From positions 27,010,412 to 27,074,411 of the forward strand of contig NC_092675.1 of the NCBI RefSeq assembly GCF_964355755.1: a stretch of DNA of 64,000 nucleotides, written 5' to 3'. The DNA is from Antedon mediterranea (taxonomy: Eukaryota; Echinodermata; Crinoidea; Comatulida; Antedonidae). The notes under the pieces were generated by a model that saw nothing but the letters and a program-made list of their open reading frames with translations, made no database searches and was not told where the DNA came from. How positions within the stretch are numbered: the first letter of the stretch is position 1; the number at the start of each line of letters is the position of its first letter. Positions 36,501 to 49,900 of the stretch are shown piece after piece. The position numbers and the translations under genes were made by a program.

Positions 36501-38914
36501 AATGATATGCCATTGGTTATGTATTATGTGTACTCAGTGTATTTAAATATTGTTAATACTCACCAGTAGATTCACATATAATGGTGTTTACGTCATCAGT
36601 TGCTGAACAGTCCATGTTTTCACTGTCTTTGGTATTTGAAGAGAAAGCACCATCATTCACATCGATTATTGCGCATCCCTTGTTAAGATTTCTCTTGGGT
36701 AGGCGTAGACCTATTCCTGATTCTACATGGACATTAAACTTACTACTAGACGGGGCACTAAGAACATGTAAAACTTGATCTGTTAATTGTTTGTATTCCT
36801 CGTCGCTATTTATGACAGTAATGTTCCCGCCAATCATTTCACATTCACGTTGAGCATCATCACATGATCTTTGTTTATTGTCCACTTTTATAAATTTATA
36901 GCAGTTGGGGTGGCTGTATACGGATTCGCCTGCAAAGGATAAATCAATTGTACTGATGATGACATAGTGAATGTAAGAACATAATTAGTATTCAATTTCA
37001 CGAGTATAATTTATTACTTACATGACTCGTTCTCAATCTGTCATTACTGTTTTTTTTTTTTTACCTTTTTGTCTGTTGGACGAAAATATTGAATTGAATT
37101 GAAACACTTTTTGAACATTTGTTTGATTTAGATATTCAAATAATATTTATATTTATTATGGTATCAAATAATTTGATGTCTGATCACAATCACTATTTAC
37201 TGGTCATTACTTTTGTAAACATTTGTCTATTATTAAATTATACAAATAAATATTTCACTAATAACACTGTCTCAAACATTGTTGTTTTTAAAATTAATTA
37301 GTGTTCCATGACCTTCTCATCAAAATTAATGTCTCTCATTGTTGTGCTATGTCAACATAATGTCAATGACGGCGAAATGTCCCCAATAATGGGGATAGCT
37401 ATGCAAACAAGTAATTATAATTGATATATGAAACAATATTTTGATATTAGAATAACATTAATACTAAAATTATACATTTATTATACTTTTTTAAATTATT
37501 ATTACTTAATATACTATTACTAGTAATAAAAGTATTTTGTGTTAGACGTTCCTCACGGTTTTAATAATTATTAAGATCAATGATGTAACAATATGTTAAA
37601 ATAATAATTATTATTAATTTTTTTTAAACATATATATTTATATAAAAAAAGCTACACTGTAATCCAAATACAAACAATTGTTTAACCTGTATCATACGTT
37701 GTTTCTTCTGGATCTTGGTATTTCCACTCTCCATTTTCAGGGTATATAAGGTAGCACTTATCCACACCTGAACAATTAAAACCACTATAACACAAAAGTA
37801 TAACAGATAATAATTCAAAAAAACTAAACGGATGACAGCGCCGTGAAACGAAACATGTGTTGACGAGGTCGACCTCGTTAGTGTTGACGGGATGCGCCTC
37901 AATAATATGTTCTCATTTTGCTTATCTATTCTCTATACAGCATTATGCACTAATTAAATTTTATTTTACTTTATTTAACAGAGTTACGCAACATAAAAAA
38001 CAACGATAATTAATAATTAAAAATAAAAGATTTATAATGTAGCACAATTAAAAAGTGTCAAAGAAACGTATTTCCTCCATTGAATCATGTCCCAACACTA
38101 TTTTGTAGTGTTAAAACTAGTTGTGTTTTATTTATGTGGCTTACGGTTTTTAATTTTCTACTGCTATAGTATTTCATTAAATCTTCAAATACGTATTACG
38201 AGGGTTACTTTCATACATATTAATAATACATACAGGTACAGTAGTATAGTAATTTTTTAATAGTAGTTTTTTAATTATATCGGCTACTATCTGTTATAGG
38301 CCTATTTTGATTAAATTAAAGCTGTCAAATAATGGTGATTGACTATTGACCTTAAGAGTCAGTGATTCAGTTGAATGAATTTATTTCAAATTCAGGGGCC
38401 AATTATCGTTAACTTTGGTGGGATAGTAGGTCACCAAATTACCGGGTAACTAAAAACAAACGTCTGAAAGCGGGCCCATAGAGGGCGTAAAATGTGTAAA
38501 AATATTATAATAATACGATTAGCATTTAGAATTTAATCAATCAGATTATGTAGAAGAGGAGGAGAGTATGTATTAGGTGATGCTGGAATAACACTAGAAT
38601 AACAAAATATTGTTCATCGTTTGTTTTTATACCGTCCGTGCTGTGAATACAACATACTATATATGAATACACATTATGCTTAGGCCTACTGATAGATCTA
38701 CCACTGGTGACAGTAAATTCCGCCGTTCTATTAAATTTGAAGACATCACTGTATGCGATATTAAACAATTCGATAGTTAGTGTTTTTATCATACTTATGT
38801 AAGGAACAATGAATACATTACTTACTCAGGACATTGTGCAGCCTCTGCTACTTTCCATTTTAACATGCATATTACTACTGAAACACATTTTAGCCATTGT
38901 ATAACCCTATGCAT
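33599..38914 (-). CDS. CTLD receptor B, long tyrosine-rich tail
   Basis: Five phase-consistent exons (38826-38914, 37687-37784, 36564-36929, 34551-34817, 33599-34254) give 491 aa. The start ATG (38914) follows CCACC. Signal peptide MHRVIQWLK with hydrophobic VSVVICML, ending AEAAQCP. Exon 2 has NCSGVDKCY and GEWKY. The CTLD exon has NCYKFIKV, DAQRECEMIGGNITVINS, KGCAIIDV, ENMDC and IICESTG. A Ser/Thr-rich stalk is followed by a TM segment at about 238-261 and RRKKKKR. The tail (218 aa) carries LYAVP, EAYDSL, VTYANT, EMYDCI, KTYENT, AYYANS, DIYSAV, NEYGKL, MYSYV and STYDRL; the last fits the ITIM pattern S-x-Y-x-x-L. It pairs with D as a subfamily by signal peptide and stalk. All splice sites are GT/AG and no lesion is seen. 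An immune-type receptor role is inferred. Confidence 0.84.
34320..34400 (-). pseudogene. Relic stalk exon in receptor B, intron 4
   Basis: On the minus strand the words GATATATTTCCTGGAATATG and CCCTTCTTTGCC match the start of the real stalk exon (GATATATCTCCTGAAATATG, CCCACTACCGGCC at 34816), but there is no AG just before it and no TM part. It looks like a duplicated stalk exon now lying in the intron before the tail exon. D has the same relic at 47715-47775. Confidence 0.6.
35925..36065 (-). pseudogene. Non-LTR retrotransposon C-terminal relic (copy in receptor B intron)
   Basis: It is the counterpart of 49170-49499, which is better preserved. The minus-strand translation includes the remains of the zinc-knuckle-like end of a LINE reverse-transcriptase ORF. 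It lies between the CTLD and TM exons of B and was inserted before the B/D duplication. Confidence 0.6.
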
Positions 38915-41089
38915 GGTGGTGTTGCTTTCAGGGTCGATGAATGTATGGAATAACACGGAAATTACTATTTACCACGAACTCAAACCATAGAAATAATATA
39001 TTCGTATTTGTACTTCCGGGCTTAAGATCATTTTAGCCTGGGGAATACAGTTTAATTATGAATGCCTATTTTCACAAATATATTTGTTTATATTAGTAAT
39101 TGTTTTTTAAACATGATATATTTTTACTCTCTCTCTTATACTTCTAGCAAGTTGATTCCTTAATTTTGGGGTCTATGTTATAGCCTACTTTGCTGACCCA
39201 TATTGGTTAGTTTTAATGTTATTACAGTACGGTAATTGTCTTTCGATATATCATAATCTGCATGAAAGTATGAAATATATTAAATAAGGAAATTAAAACA
39301 TTTTTTTAAAGTTGTCTTTTATGGAACATAGGCTAAATATAATAATATCATTATGTAATAATTATAATATATAATTTATTATTAGTTTAATGAGTCAACA
39401 TGAAAAGATTGCAGTAGGACAAACTTCGCTATTGCATCTAAGATTGAAAGCAATTTCAGCAAGGCCATATACATGGCTGCAGTCGCATGCACACATTTTA
39501 GTTATTGTTTACCGACCGACCGACCGACCAACCGATCAACCGACCGACATAGTGAGCTGTAGAGTCGCGAGCACGCGACTAAAAAGTAAACGGTGTGCGC
39601 TTATTAACATAGCTTTGTATTTTACCGCTTATTTTAGCAGTTTGCCATCAGACTAAACATTGGATAGATTTAGTTACGGTACTGCGTATTTTGGAAAAAT
39701 TCTTACAAAGTATATTACTTACTTTGAATGCTTGTTCGTTATCCATTTTCACCATTAACTAATGGTCGTCAAACAAACCTATCGATTCCCTGTGAAATTC
39801 TTGAATTGTTGGTTTTTTTATTTTATTTTTTTTATTTATTTGTTGTTTTCGCATTTTTTTTGTTTTTTTTTTGTGGAGTCAGGCGTAAAGAAATGAAAAA
39901 AAAAATGGAAATATTTTTGAGGAACAACAATGAAGCACATCCTATTCAGTTTAAAAATGTATGTCATTGTCGTATAAATATAATTTGTTATTATTATATC
40001 GTATTTTTCAGTGTACTGCATTGTACTTAATAACTCAATTAAATTTAGATATAATATGATTTCTTTTCAGGATCATATTTATGTTTCAACCGCTAGAAAC
40101 CAAATTCTTCCTTCTATTAACTGTTTTACTGTTTTGTGGAGGAATCCTTCGTTTTTCTCATTTACTCATATTTTTAAGTAATGCATTTTAGTCAGCACAT
40201 GTTAGTAGATTGTGTTGAGTCGTTCAATTTTAGTCAATGCATTTTGTCAAAGAAGATTTAGTACAGTGTATTCTCAGTCGATGTAGAAAGCATTTAGTTG
40301 ATGCATTTTAATTATCATTTCAGTCAATGCATGTTTGTGGTAGTCGTTTTCATTTAATGCAGATTTAATCAATGTTGAGTATTAGTCGACCGTTAAAATC
40401 ACATCTGTCCAAAATTAAATCATCGACAGTTTCGAAAAAAAAAGAAGTAAATTCTACAGTATAATAAATAAACGCTTATATTTCATAGAAACTTGGTACG
40501 ATGTGCTTCAATATATATTTTATTTAAACTTTTCAGCTGATAAGCTTTCAAGCTTAGTAGCACCGAATAACATTATATACAAACTATTTTTAGCTAGGTC
40601 AATACTGCACTTTTTCTGTTATTAATTTTATAAATAATAAGCATTGCCTGATCATTATTCACAGACTATTATTAGCAACCTCATTACTGCACTTTTCTGG
40701 TATTAATTATTATAGTTAAATATTAAATGATTTATATTTATTAATTGACATTTATTTTAAATTTATTTTAAAAATAGCAATAGAATAAACGACCTTTTTA
40801 AGGAATTAAATTAAAAATACTTACTCTCGTTAGATCCCTAAATACACATAAATAAAATCACAAGCAAAAGAAACATCAATATCATACGTATTATGTGTAT
40901 GTTACTGTTACATTGCTCTTTGCACTTAATTACAATGAAAATTGATATAAATTAGTATAATTAAATTTTATATAAAATACTTAGGATAGGGCCTATTCAG
41001 GTAACGATTTTGTAGCTAACATGCCACTAATGCATTTTATGATGAAATTTAGGCTTAGGACATACAGATAGTTAATGTGTGCAACATCT
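38915..41089. other. Intergenic between B and C, duplicated at 52.0-56.3 kb
   Basis: No gene. It contains a CCGA element (39465-39570), T-rich runs near 39815-39870, a set of AATGCATTTTAGTCA-like short repeats (40180-40380), and two to three diverged units of the repeat that is expanded to about 27 units at 53.7-55.9 kb (40560-40730). Confidence 0.6.
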
Positions 41090-44000
41090 TTATGAAATCA
41101 AACCATACACTTCATTTTTAACGACAGTATCATGGTACATTTCACTCTGGTCAATTGATGGAACAGCAGCACCATGCTTATATGAACCAGTCTGGAGTTT
41201 ATCTTGTTTAATAGAGTTACCGTCAACCTTAGAATCTACAAAGATAAAATTAACAAATTAAAATTGACCACCATAGTTGCTCATCTGTATAGTTTTGTAA
41301 CCAAACCAACATGTATAGCCAATCCGACCACATTTATGCGAGTAGTGTACATATCTTTATGGTCAATTGTATCTAGATTGCTCATCATATCCATATTCGG
41401 TAATGCAGCATCCATGTGTTTCACATGTATTGCCTAGTGTTTCTGGTGGTGACGCTATCTTGTCTGGGTGTGTGGGTATGAATGCTCCATTGCCATATGA
41501 AAATAAATTAAAAAACAATGATACAAATCATATGACGTTGCTGATGCTTATCTGGGATTATGTTGATTGCAATTGGCATTATTCCAGAATATATATCGGA
41601 AGAAAACATATAAATATTTTTTTTTTATTTAATCATTTGGTCAAAAACAGTTAGAAAATATATGAGAACAAGCTTACAAGCAATGTACTAAAAATGGGAA
41701 TTTGAAAAGCTATCAACCTTCATAAAAAGCAGATCAAGGATTACCATTCCAATACAGTTAGGCCAATTAAAAAATGCATACACTAATAACACGTTTATTT
41801 GTTATTTTGTAAACTGTTAAAGGTGACGTGAAGTTAACCAGCGAAAAACAACAACAATTAAACAGGTTTATTTCTTGAGCAAAATATTATGTTATTTTCC
41901 ATAACACTTGATAGTTTGTTAATTCTCCTCAGTAGCGTAGAATTTACCGTCAATAATTGTAGTCTTAGTTGCAAAGAAATTTACACTTAAAATACGGTAG
42001 AAAATTGTAATAATTAAATAAGTATTAAGCTTTTAAAAAAATTGAAACTTAGCACATAAATTATAAATAGACAAAGCATAAAATGAAAGAAAGATAAGAA
42101 AACATTATTAATACAATATCAGACCTAACCATTCAATAAGAGAAAGTTACGCCTCTTTAGTTAATATTACTAACAAATGTTACCATGTGTATCAAACTTT
42201 ACGCACCTTTTTGTATCATCTGTCGTTGTTTCTTTTTCCGTCGAATGAGAAAGAAAGCAATGATTACAATCAAGATTATAACCACGACTAACGGCACACA
42301 AATAGCAACGACTAAATTAGTACGTGATTGTTTAGATACATTTGGTTGAGATATTATGTTATTCGTTGATGAATCTGTATAGTCGCCTGTCGACGTTACT
42401 GATGACGCTTTCAACAAAGATGTCGTTGATACTGATCTGGGGGTCGTTGGTGACCCAACTGGGCATAGTCCAGGATGTATATCTGTAGAGTGGGAACAAT
42501 CCACATTATTTTATGATATCATAAACACTGCCCTTAAACAGATATGATCGTTTAAAATATCAATTTATACCGCCCCTCTGCACAGCCCATTTTGGGAACA
42601 TTGTCGAGCCAACGCATATAGACTGAGTTTAGTCTGGTGGTTTTTCTGTTTGTTTTTTGTCAATTATACTTTTATAGTGTCTGCTGTCGGTTTAATAATG
42701 ATTTAATTTGTCACAAAATGTCGGTAAATATCCATTTAGGCCATACACATTATTTTGTAGGTGGTTAAGTTGTCTACTTTCTTGAAGATTGTTTTTATAC
42801 TCACCAGTGGATTCACAGATAATGGTGTTTATCAAATTAGTTGTTGAGCAGTCCATGTTTTCACTGTTTACGTCATGCGAATTCAAAATTCCATCATACA
42901 CATCGATTATTGCGCATCCCTTCTTTAGCCTTTTCTTCAGGGTTAGTTCTGATTCCACATGGACATTAAACTTACTACCCGACCCGACACTAAGAACATC
43001 TAAAACGCTATCTGTTAATTGATCGTATTCCTCAACACTATTTATGAGAGTGATGTTTCCACCAAACCTTTCACATTCCTGTTGAGCATCAATACACGAT
43101 CTTTTCTTGCTCACTCTTATAAATTTATAGCAGTTGGGGTTATTGTATGCGGGTCCGTCATCTGCAAAAGATACATAAAGTATATATCGAATGTACAGTA
43201 TTACTAATGATTATCTTAAATACTGTGTAATATTTACTTTGTGAATATTTATTTGTGTTCACATTTAAGTCAATACACGATCTTTTTTATTACTCACTTT
43301 TATACATTTATAGTGGTTAAGGTTGTTATATACATCTCCACCTGCTCAAAAAACGTAACTGACTTAGAAGTTTCTGCATATTTGAATGACGTATATAATA
43401 TTTATTTATTTAACAACATCTTTATACATGATTACACAATCCGGTAAAATAAAACCTGTTTTGCATTGTGGTCCTGTCTTAAATAATAATAAATAATAAT
43501 AAATCAGGAAAAACACATTTTTAGTTTTGTTTAAAAAAAAATAAGATCGATATCTAGCTTTGAATGAAGCAATATTGTTGGGGAATATTTAATTTCAGTT
43601 GGTAGGTTATTTCATATTTTAGTGCCTGCAACTTTGAACTTTGAACTTGTTTTATTATTACATAACTATAATCCAAGAATAATTCAACTTAATAAGGCAT
43701 GCCTCATTTATTGAAATTGTTATATTATTTTATCCAATGAATATATCATCATTTCGCGGATATTAATTTTATGGTTTTGTTTATATTATCACTATTATTA
43801 TACTGCTATTTTGACCTAGTTGATTGTTTCTATTGTTTTTTATTTTTATCTTAACCAAGCAATGTGAAGAACATACTTGCATCCCTCGTTTCTCCATTTG
43901 GCTTCTTGTATTTCCATCTCCCATTCACAGGGTATATCAGATAGCAATTCTTACCCGAACACTCAAAACCACTAAAACAAACCAAACGTAACGTAACATT

Positions 44001-44591
44001 AAATGAGTGATACATTAGATTTAAACCTTAAACCAGCTATTGATTATTATGTGTACACATAATTATCAACGTACCAACGCATTTGTCAGAACAGTAATAC
44101 AATTATGTTCTAAACATTTTTTATATAGTTTTACTTCATTAATGCTTACATTTCCTAGTGTTTCGTTTATTTATTTGACCAGCATGAAATCAAAACAATA
44201 TACCGGGTATTAAAAAATAAATCAAAAACAAAACAACAAAGATATGAAATGCCGGGCAGGGGCAGCTTAAGCAAAATACAGTACATTGCAGTAACTTAAA
44301 TGAGTGAGCTACACCTCATATCAATTTCTAAACATTTGTCAATAAAATGTGTCTACAATTTCAAATTGCAATATAGTACTATACTGTATTTAGACCTACA
44401 TTTCTTTAAAAAAAGTTTCAGTTCTTATAAATATAAAGACTATTAGGCCTACTTCCGTGTACTTATATTTATGTTACTAATACTTACTCCGGACATGATC
44501 CAGTCCATGATATTTCCCATGTTAACATGCATATTATTATTACTGAGACACATTTCGGCCCGCATTTCGGCCATTGTATAAACCTGTGCAT
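41090..44591 (-). CDS. CTLD receptor C, predicted short tail
   Basis: Exons 44488-44591, 43877-43971, 42805-43161, 42207-42482 and a proposed last exon 41090-41235, all phase-compatible, give 325 aa. Signal peptide MHRFIQWPKCG with VIIICMLTW. Exon 2 has ECSGKNCY and GRWKY. The CTLD has NCYKFIRV, DAQQECERFGGNITLINS, KGCAIIDV, ENMDC and IICESTG. The stalk shares PTTPRSVSTTSL with A, then comes a TM segment followed by RRKKKQR. The last exon (acceptor TCTTTGTAG) encodes 48 residues with GSYKHG, EMYHDT and EVYGLI. It has no similarity to the long tails but joins the TM exon in phase 1 and is conserved at 56314-56459. A remnant of the old long-tail exon (about 41410-41512) has lost its acceptor. 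The use of the short tail is inferred; transcripts are needed. A further intermediate tail exon around 41300-41420 is possible. Confidence 0.7.
41410..41512 (-). pseudogene. Decayed long-tail exon start (gene C)
   Basis: On the minus strand the frame reads SYGNGAFIPTHPDKIASPPE, aligning with SYGDGVLIPTLSDEIASPPE at the start of the B tail exon. The TTTAGCAG acceptor present in B is missing here because of a deletion, and the similarity to the rest of the tail ends after about 25 residues. The same relic is at 56640-56710. Confidence 0.75.
43265..43365 (-). pseudogene. Partial duplicate of the CTLD exon start (gene C, intron 2)
   Basis: On the minus strand an AG acceptor is followed by GGAGATGTATATAACAACC, HYKCIKV and SNKKDR, matching the first 25 residues of the CTLD exons (YNNPNCYKFIRVSKKR). 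A frameshift and a stop follow at once. It lies between exon 2 and the intact CTLD exon of gene C. Confidence 0.7.
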
Positions 44592-46992
44592 ATTTAGGCC
44601 TACTGCTTCCAGGCTAAGCTGTTCGTGTATGGAACGACACGGAAGTTACTGCTTAATTATACCACAAAAGTGAAATCTTAAGATTGTATTAGTATGTCCT
44701 TGTTATGATATTGAATTACACGGATACATTTATGAATGAAAGTTGTTTTACAGACATTGTTCCGTGTAAAACGCAATATTAATTCTTTCATACAGAAATT
44801 ATTTCCAGTTTTCGCGCCACAAAGAGATCCATTTATCTATTCTAAGAATGGTCAATGGATTGTCTGCCGTACTTTTAGTTAAACAAATCATGATATATAT
44901 TCTTATAATCGCCATGCATGATTTTATGCAATTTACTGAATCATGTTTTTAGTAGGAATTCAAACATTGGAAAGATTAGGTGCATACTTTTTGTGATCTG
45001 GAGGTCATGGGTTCGAGTCCCATTACGTGCGAATGTTTAAAAGTACAAATCACGTATGCCAAACATCTTTCACTAAAAGACGTACGTGTCATTATACACA
45101 CTTGTAATACATTATAATTTTATTGCTATTAATTTCCAAAAAAAAACAACCTTCAACGTGTTAAGGGAAAAGAATAATTGTATTACTCAACAAAATGTAA
45201 GGTTGAACTCCTCATAATAAACATGGTAAAAATGGAGTGATTTAGCGAGTTTTTCTAAAGAACACATTTCCCTTCATTTCTTCCGTACCAGTTTGTATTT
45301 ATAGCCTACAGTAGGTATTGCAATAAAATGCTATCAAATCTTAAAAAGTTTAATCATAATTATTCAGCTTTTAAATATATTTAGTGTATGCAAGTTAGAT
45401 AAGTGTAAATGAATTCATGGTATTAAATAATGATGCTACAAATAATCATGCTACAACATAGTCATGCTACAACATAATGGATTTTGATTTTTTTTAATGG
45501 CGCATTTCGAGTGTACACATAATAACACATTAACTTCGAATGGCATGTAATGCGGCTAAGCCAAGTAGTTTAATGTTGATTTAACATTTCCTTGTATTAT
45601 CACTAAGATCGTTGGAAGGCAAACAACATAGGGATATTCCCTACAACTATTTATAGAATGGACACTGACAGTAGTTTGTTTAAACTAATTCTCCATGACT
45701 AGGTTAGGCCTACCAGTATAATCAATATCAATCAATAATCTTTTATTTCAGCATTTAACACCATAGAAATACATATTAATATACATAAATCTTTTATAGC
45801 ATAAAAAAAAACCATATAAAGATACAGACAATTCGACATAATAATACAAAAGTAAAATTCCAAAAATTAGAAACATTATACTCTCAGTATCATCATCCAT
45901 ATAGCGAGCTAAATGATGTTTAGTCGCCACACCTACACAAAATAAACAAATAAAAACTAATATATTTGTTCACTCAGAACATTTATGAAAATGTTAACGA
46001 CGGGTTAAAGTGCAATAGTGCAAAATGTAGGCAAATGTAGGAATGTTGTATTGTGTTTCTAATAAGGGCATGGAATGGAGGGGGTGGGGGATGTAGGTGG
46101 GGTATTCAGATGGTGCATTGGTGCCGCTTCTAACAAGCAAAAAAGCTCACATCTTTTGCTGCTATAACAGTTTTAAGAAGAAGGGACGCCTGGTGTGCAA
46201 ATTAAATTATTAATATTCCGTCAAACAATATCAACCAATTATTCCTCTACTTATTTGCAATTGCATCTGTTCCATATTTTTATATTATTATTTTTTTGTA
46301 TTAAAACGTATAGCACTAATTACTTACTTAGCTGTGTGCGTTTAGAGGAACCCCAATGTTTTGCTATTGGTCTAAAAGTAAAATTTGTAAGTACGGGTTT
46401 ATGGTTGGTTCCGGGGTTTTAAATTTGCATTGGCCAGTACAAAATCAGATTAGTTGCTATTTTTAATTCTGAAAGTAACAAGGTCATATACATTGGCTGG
46501 CCCAGTCGCGCGCGCAAATTTGAGTTAGTGTTTACCTACCGACCGACCGACATAGTGAGCTATAGAGTCGCGTTTGATCTTTTCTTCTCTTTTTTTTAGT
46601 GTAAGATACAATTTCCTGTCATCAAGTACAGTTTCATTTGTTCATTCTGCTTCCAGCCCCGGAAATGTCCTAAAAATAGTTCCACCATGGAGCAACATGG
46701 TTTCACCTCTCCAAGATATGCACCAACCCATACTCGTATCAGTCTATGCTACTACTAATCCTTGCTACTATATCTTTGGTTTAATTACGTTGTGTATTTA
46801 CATATCAAAATAACATTATTGTTTTCATGATTTGGATTGATCTTAATTATTATATACTGTATTTTAAAAATTAGATGAAAATGATCAATCTCATGAATAA
46901 ATTAAGCAAGTAATTTATGAAATATCTTCTTTTGAAGTAAAATATTTGAACATGTTTAAAAGAGTACAGTCAGTTACTATGTTACAAGTTTA
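44592..46992. other. Intergenic between C and D
   Basis: The collinear counterpart of 30.4-33.6 kb. At about 44970-45035 there is a tRNA-like T-arm with a full B-box (GGTTCGAGTCCC), preceded by a variable-arm-like segment that is absent from the first copy. A CCGA element is at 46495-46570. No gene is seen. Confidence 0.6.
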
Positions 46993-49900
46993 TTATTTAT
47001 TACGTTGAAGCCGATCATACGTAGAATCTTCTGGTGACGTATTTATTGATGTGTCCACAAAAGAGTACATGCCGTCATTTTGTGGTGAAGTATCTATGTC
47101 CAGCTTTCCATATTCATTGCCGAAGTCATTATTATGAGCTTCTTCATTGGCCGCACTGTAAATGTCACCATCGGGTTTTTCGTCAGTGTTTGTATCTGTT
47201 GTCGACTGCATGTTGGTAGAATTAGCGTAATAAGCTTCTGTTGTTGTGTTTTCATATGTTTTGTTCTCGTTATTATGCTTTTCCTTGCCCGAGTTCAGTT
47301 CGGCAGCATTTATGCAATCATACATCTCACCACCAGTCTGTAGTTCGTCTGTGTTTACATACGTTACGTCACCATTATTATCTGTTGCTTTATCCGGTGG
47401 CATGTCCGAAGCAGTTAACGAATCGTAAGCTTCGCTAGAATCTTCATCCTTGTGTTTCTTTTTATTTGGTACGGCATAGAGGGCCATTGCCACATTGTTT
47501 GGATTTGCTGGTGAGGACGTGGCTGCTTCCATGTCATGTTGGGTATGTTCTGTGCCTTTGAAAAGAGCAGCGTTCATTGGTGTTTCTGGTGGTGACGTTA
47601 TCTCGTCTGAGTGTGTGGGGATAAGTACTCCATCACCATATGAAAAACCTGCTAAAATAAACAACAAACATAAATAAAGGATATGATTGAAAAACTTATA
47701 AAAGCACGGTTGCTGTTTATCTAGGTTTCTGGCGAAGGCAAAGAAGGGACATATTCCAGGAAATATATCGGTAGAAAATTGTAACAATTTATCTTTAAAA
47801 AACTTAGAACATAAAGTATTAATAGACATAAAATAGCATAAAATGAAAAATAAAGGATATCAGACCTAACCATATTAGAAGAGAAAGTTACACCTTTCTA
47901 ACATTACTAACAAAATGTTACCCTGTGTATCAAACTTTACGCACCTTTATGTACCATCTGTCGTTTTTTCTTTTTCCGTCGAATGAGAAAGAAAGCAATG
48001 ATTACAATCAAGATTATAACCACGACTAATGGCACACAAATAGCAACCACTAAATTAGTACTTGATTGTTCAGATGCATTTGGTTGAGATATTATGTTAT
48101 TCGTTGATGAATCTGTATAGCCGCCTGTCGACGTTACTGATGACGTTTCCAGTAATTCTGACACGGAGGTTATTGCTGTGGCCGGTAGTGGGCATATTTC
48201 AGGAGATATATCTGTAGAAATTTCAAATATATTATATTTTCTCAGATGAAACTTGGAATTTAATTGCAAATGTATTAAAGATTTATATATGAAGATTATT
48301 TAAATCAGACTTTGAATAGGTTATTTTATAGTTTTCATAAACACAAAATAAAAAAAAATATGTTTTCACTTATAAAATAACATAATAAATGGTTAAATTC
48401 AACAAATAAATCATTGGTTGGAAGCCAATTTGAGTATTTCTTGCTTTAAATAAAGCTTTCCAGGTAAATTTTTTTTCAGATCTATACAAACAAAAAACTT
48501 TAAACAATTATTTTTTCATCTTTAAGAATAGCAGTTCAATAAAATTATGATCTAATGATATTAATAATGCTAAATCAAACAAATTCAATTAGGCCTACTA
48601 GATTCCATTTGTAAAAATAATTTATAAACGAAAGATCAAAGTATTATATCAAGTATACACCAAGCTATATACATTTCCACTGGACAACCGCCCGGTTTTA
48701 GAACATGAAAAACACACAAAATACTTAATATTAATGGCCAAAAGTAGATAGAAGAGAATCGACAATTCATTATTGTTTTTTTTATTATAATAATGATAAT
48801 AATAACTTTATTTGGATTAACGCTTTTACAACGCGGCACAAACCAAATGATAGTGTATCCTAAATATACAAATTAAAACATTATCAAAAGTACAATATAA
48901 AACAATACAATCAAAATAAACAAGAAAAATATAATATATTGAACATTTACAGTAAATAACGTAAAAGCTATGTCTTTTTAATATAACTTTTACAGAAATA
49001 TAAAAATATATCATACAGAAGATTAAATTTCGGGTCATTATTAAAGTAGTTAGAGTTGCCAAGAATTAAATTGAAAACTAAATCACCATGAATAAAAAAA
49101 GAGACCAATAATTAAACAAAACATTATGAGACCAAGGCACTTTCGAGATTAATAACTCTATTAAAACTATTAAACTAAACTGGCTCTGATAGCATTCAGA
49201 CATTTACACATAAACACGAAGTGAATTAGATCTTCAGATCCTTTATTACATAATGGACATGTGCTATCATTGTCCTGTTGCCATTTTGCAACTTTTCTAT
49301 TGAGAGGTAATGTATTTTTGAGGACTTGAATTCCAAACTTTATTATTTTATTATAAATACTGATTTTCTGCAGGCGTATTTGATTTCTATACGTCAACAA
49401 TATTTCAAATAATACTTTAAAAAATAATAACTTAATGCATAATATATATAGTTTCTGACTTGTTTTACTCTTTTTTGTACTGGACATTACCATCGGCATT
49501 TAATGAATACATCAAAACACACATTTTACAATGTCATTTTGATAAAAGTACTGACGGAACGGTTGTCACACAATATTATAATAATTTAGTTTTACAATTA
49601 CATTTTGATTGTCTGCAATCAATTTTATCACAGACAATCAAAATTTAATCGAAAATTCTTATATTGTTGCCACACTGTATTATTACAGGGAAGAGTTAAA
49701 TTACAATTACCAATACCAGGTTTGTTAATTTTTTTGCAACATCATTGATTCGAATAGACTATACGGGTGGCTTGTGCAAATTAGATTTCATTAAATAGGT
49801 ATAGTGTACTCAATGTAGTAAAATGCTGTCTATACTCACCAGTAGATTCACAGATAATGGTGTTTATCTCACCAGTTGTTGTGCAGTTGGTGTTTTCGCT

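Larger units (their letters stand above)
31850..38920. repeat. Segmental duplication block 1, copy 1 (contains receptor B)
   Basis: It is collinear with 45380-52050 on the same strand: intergenic tandem, CCGA element, all five receptor exons, and a LINE fragment in the intron between CTLD and TM exons. The closest match is around the tail and stalk-TM exons. Indels interrupt the match, notably a deletion in exon 2 and an insertion in intron 1 of the second copy. Confidence 0.85.

Noticed and set aside
39728-40030. 100-codon hydrophobic ORF rich in Phe/Leu
   Set aside because: It arises from T-rich runs in the B-C spacer. The duplicated copy at 52783-52986 is frameshifted, so there is no sign of selection on a protein.
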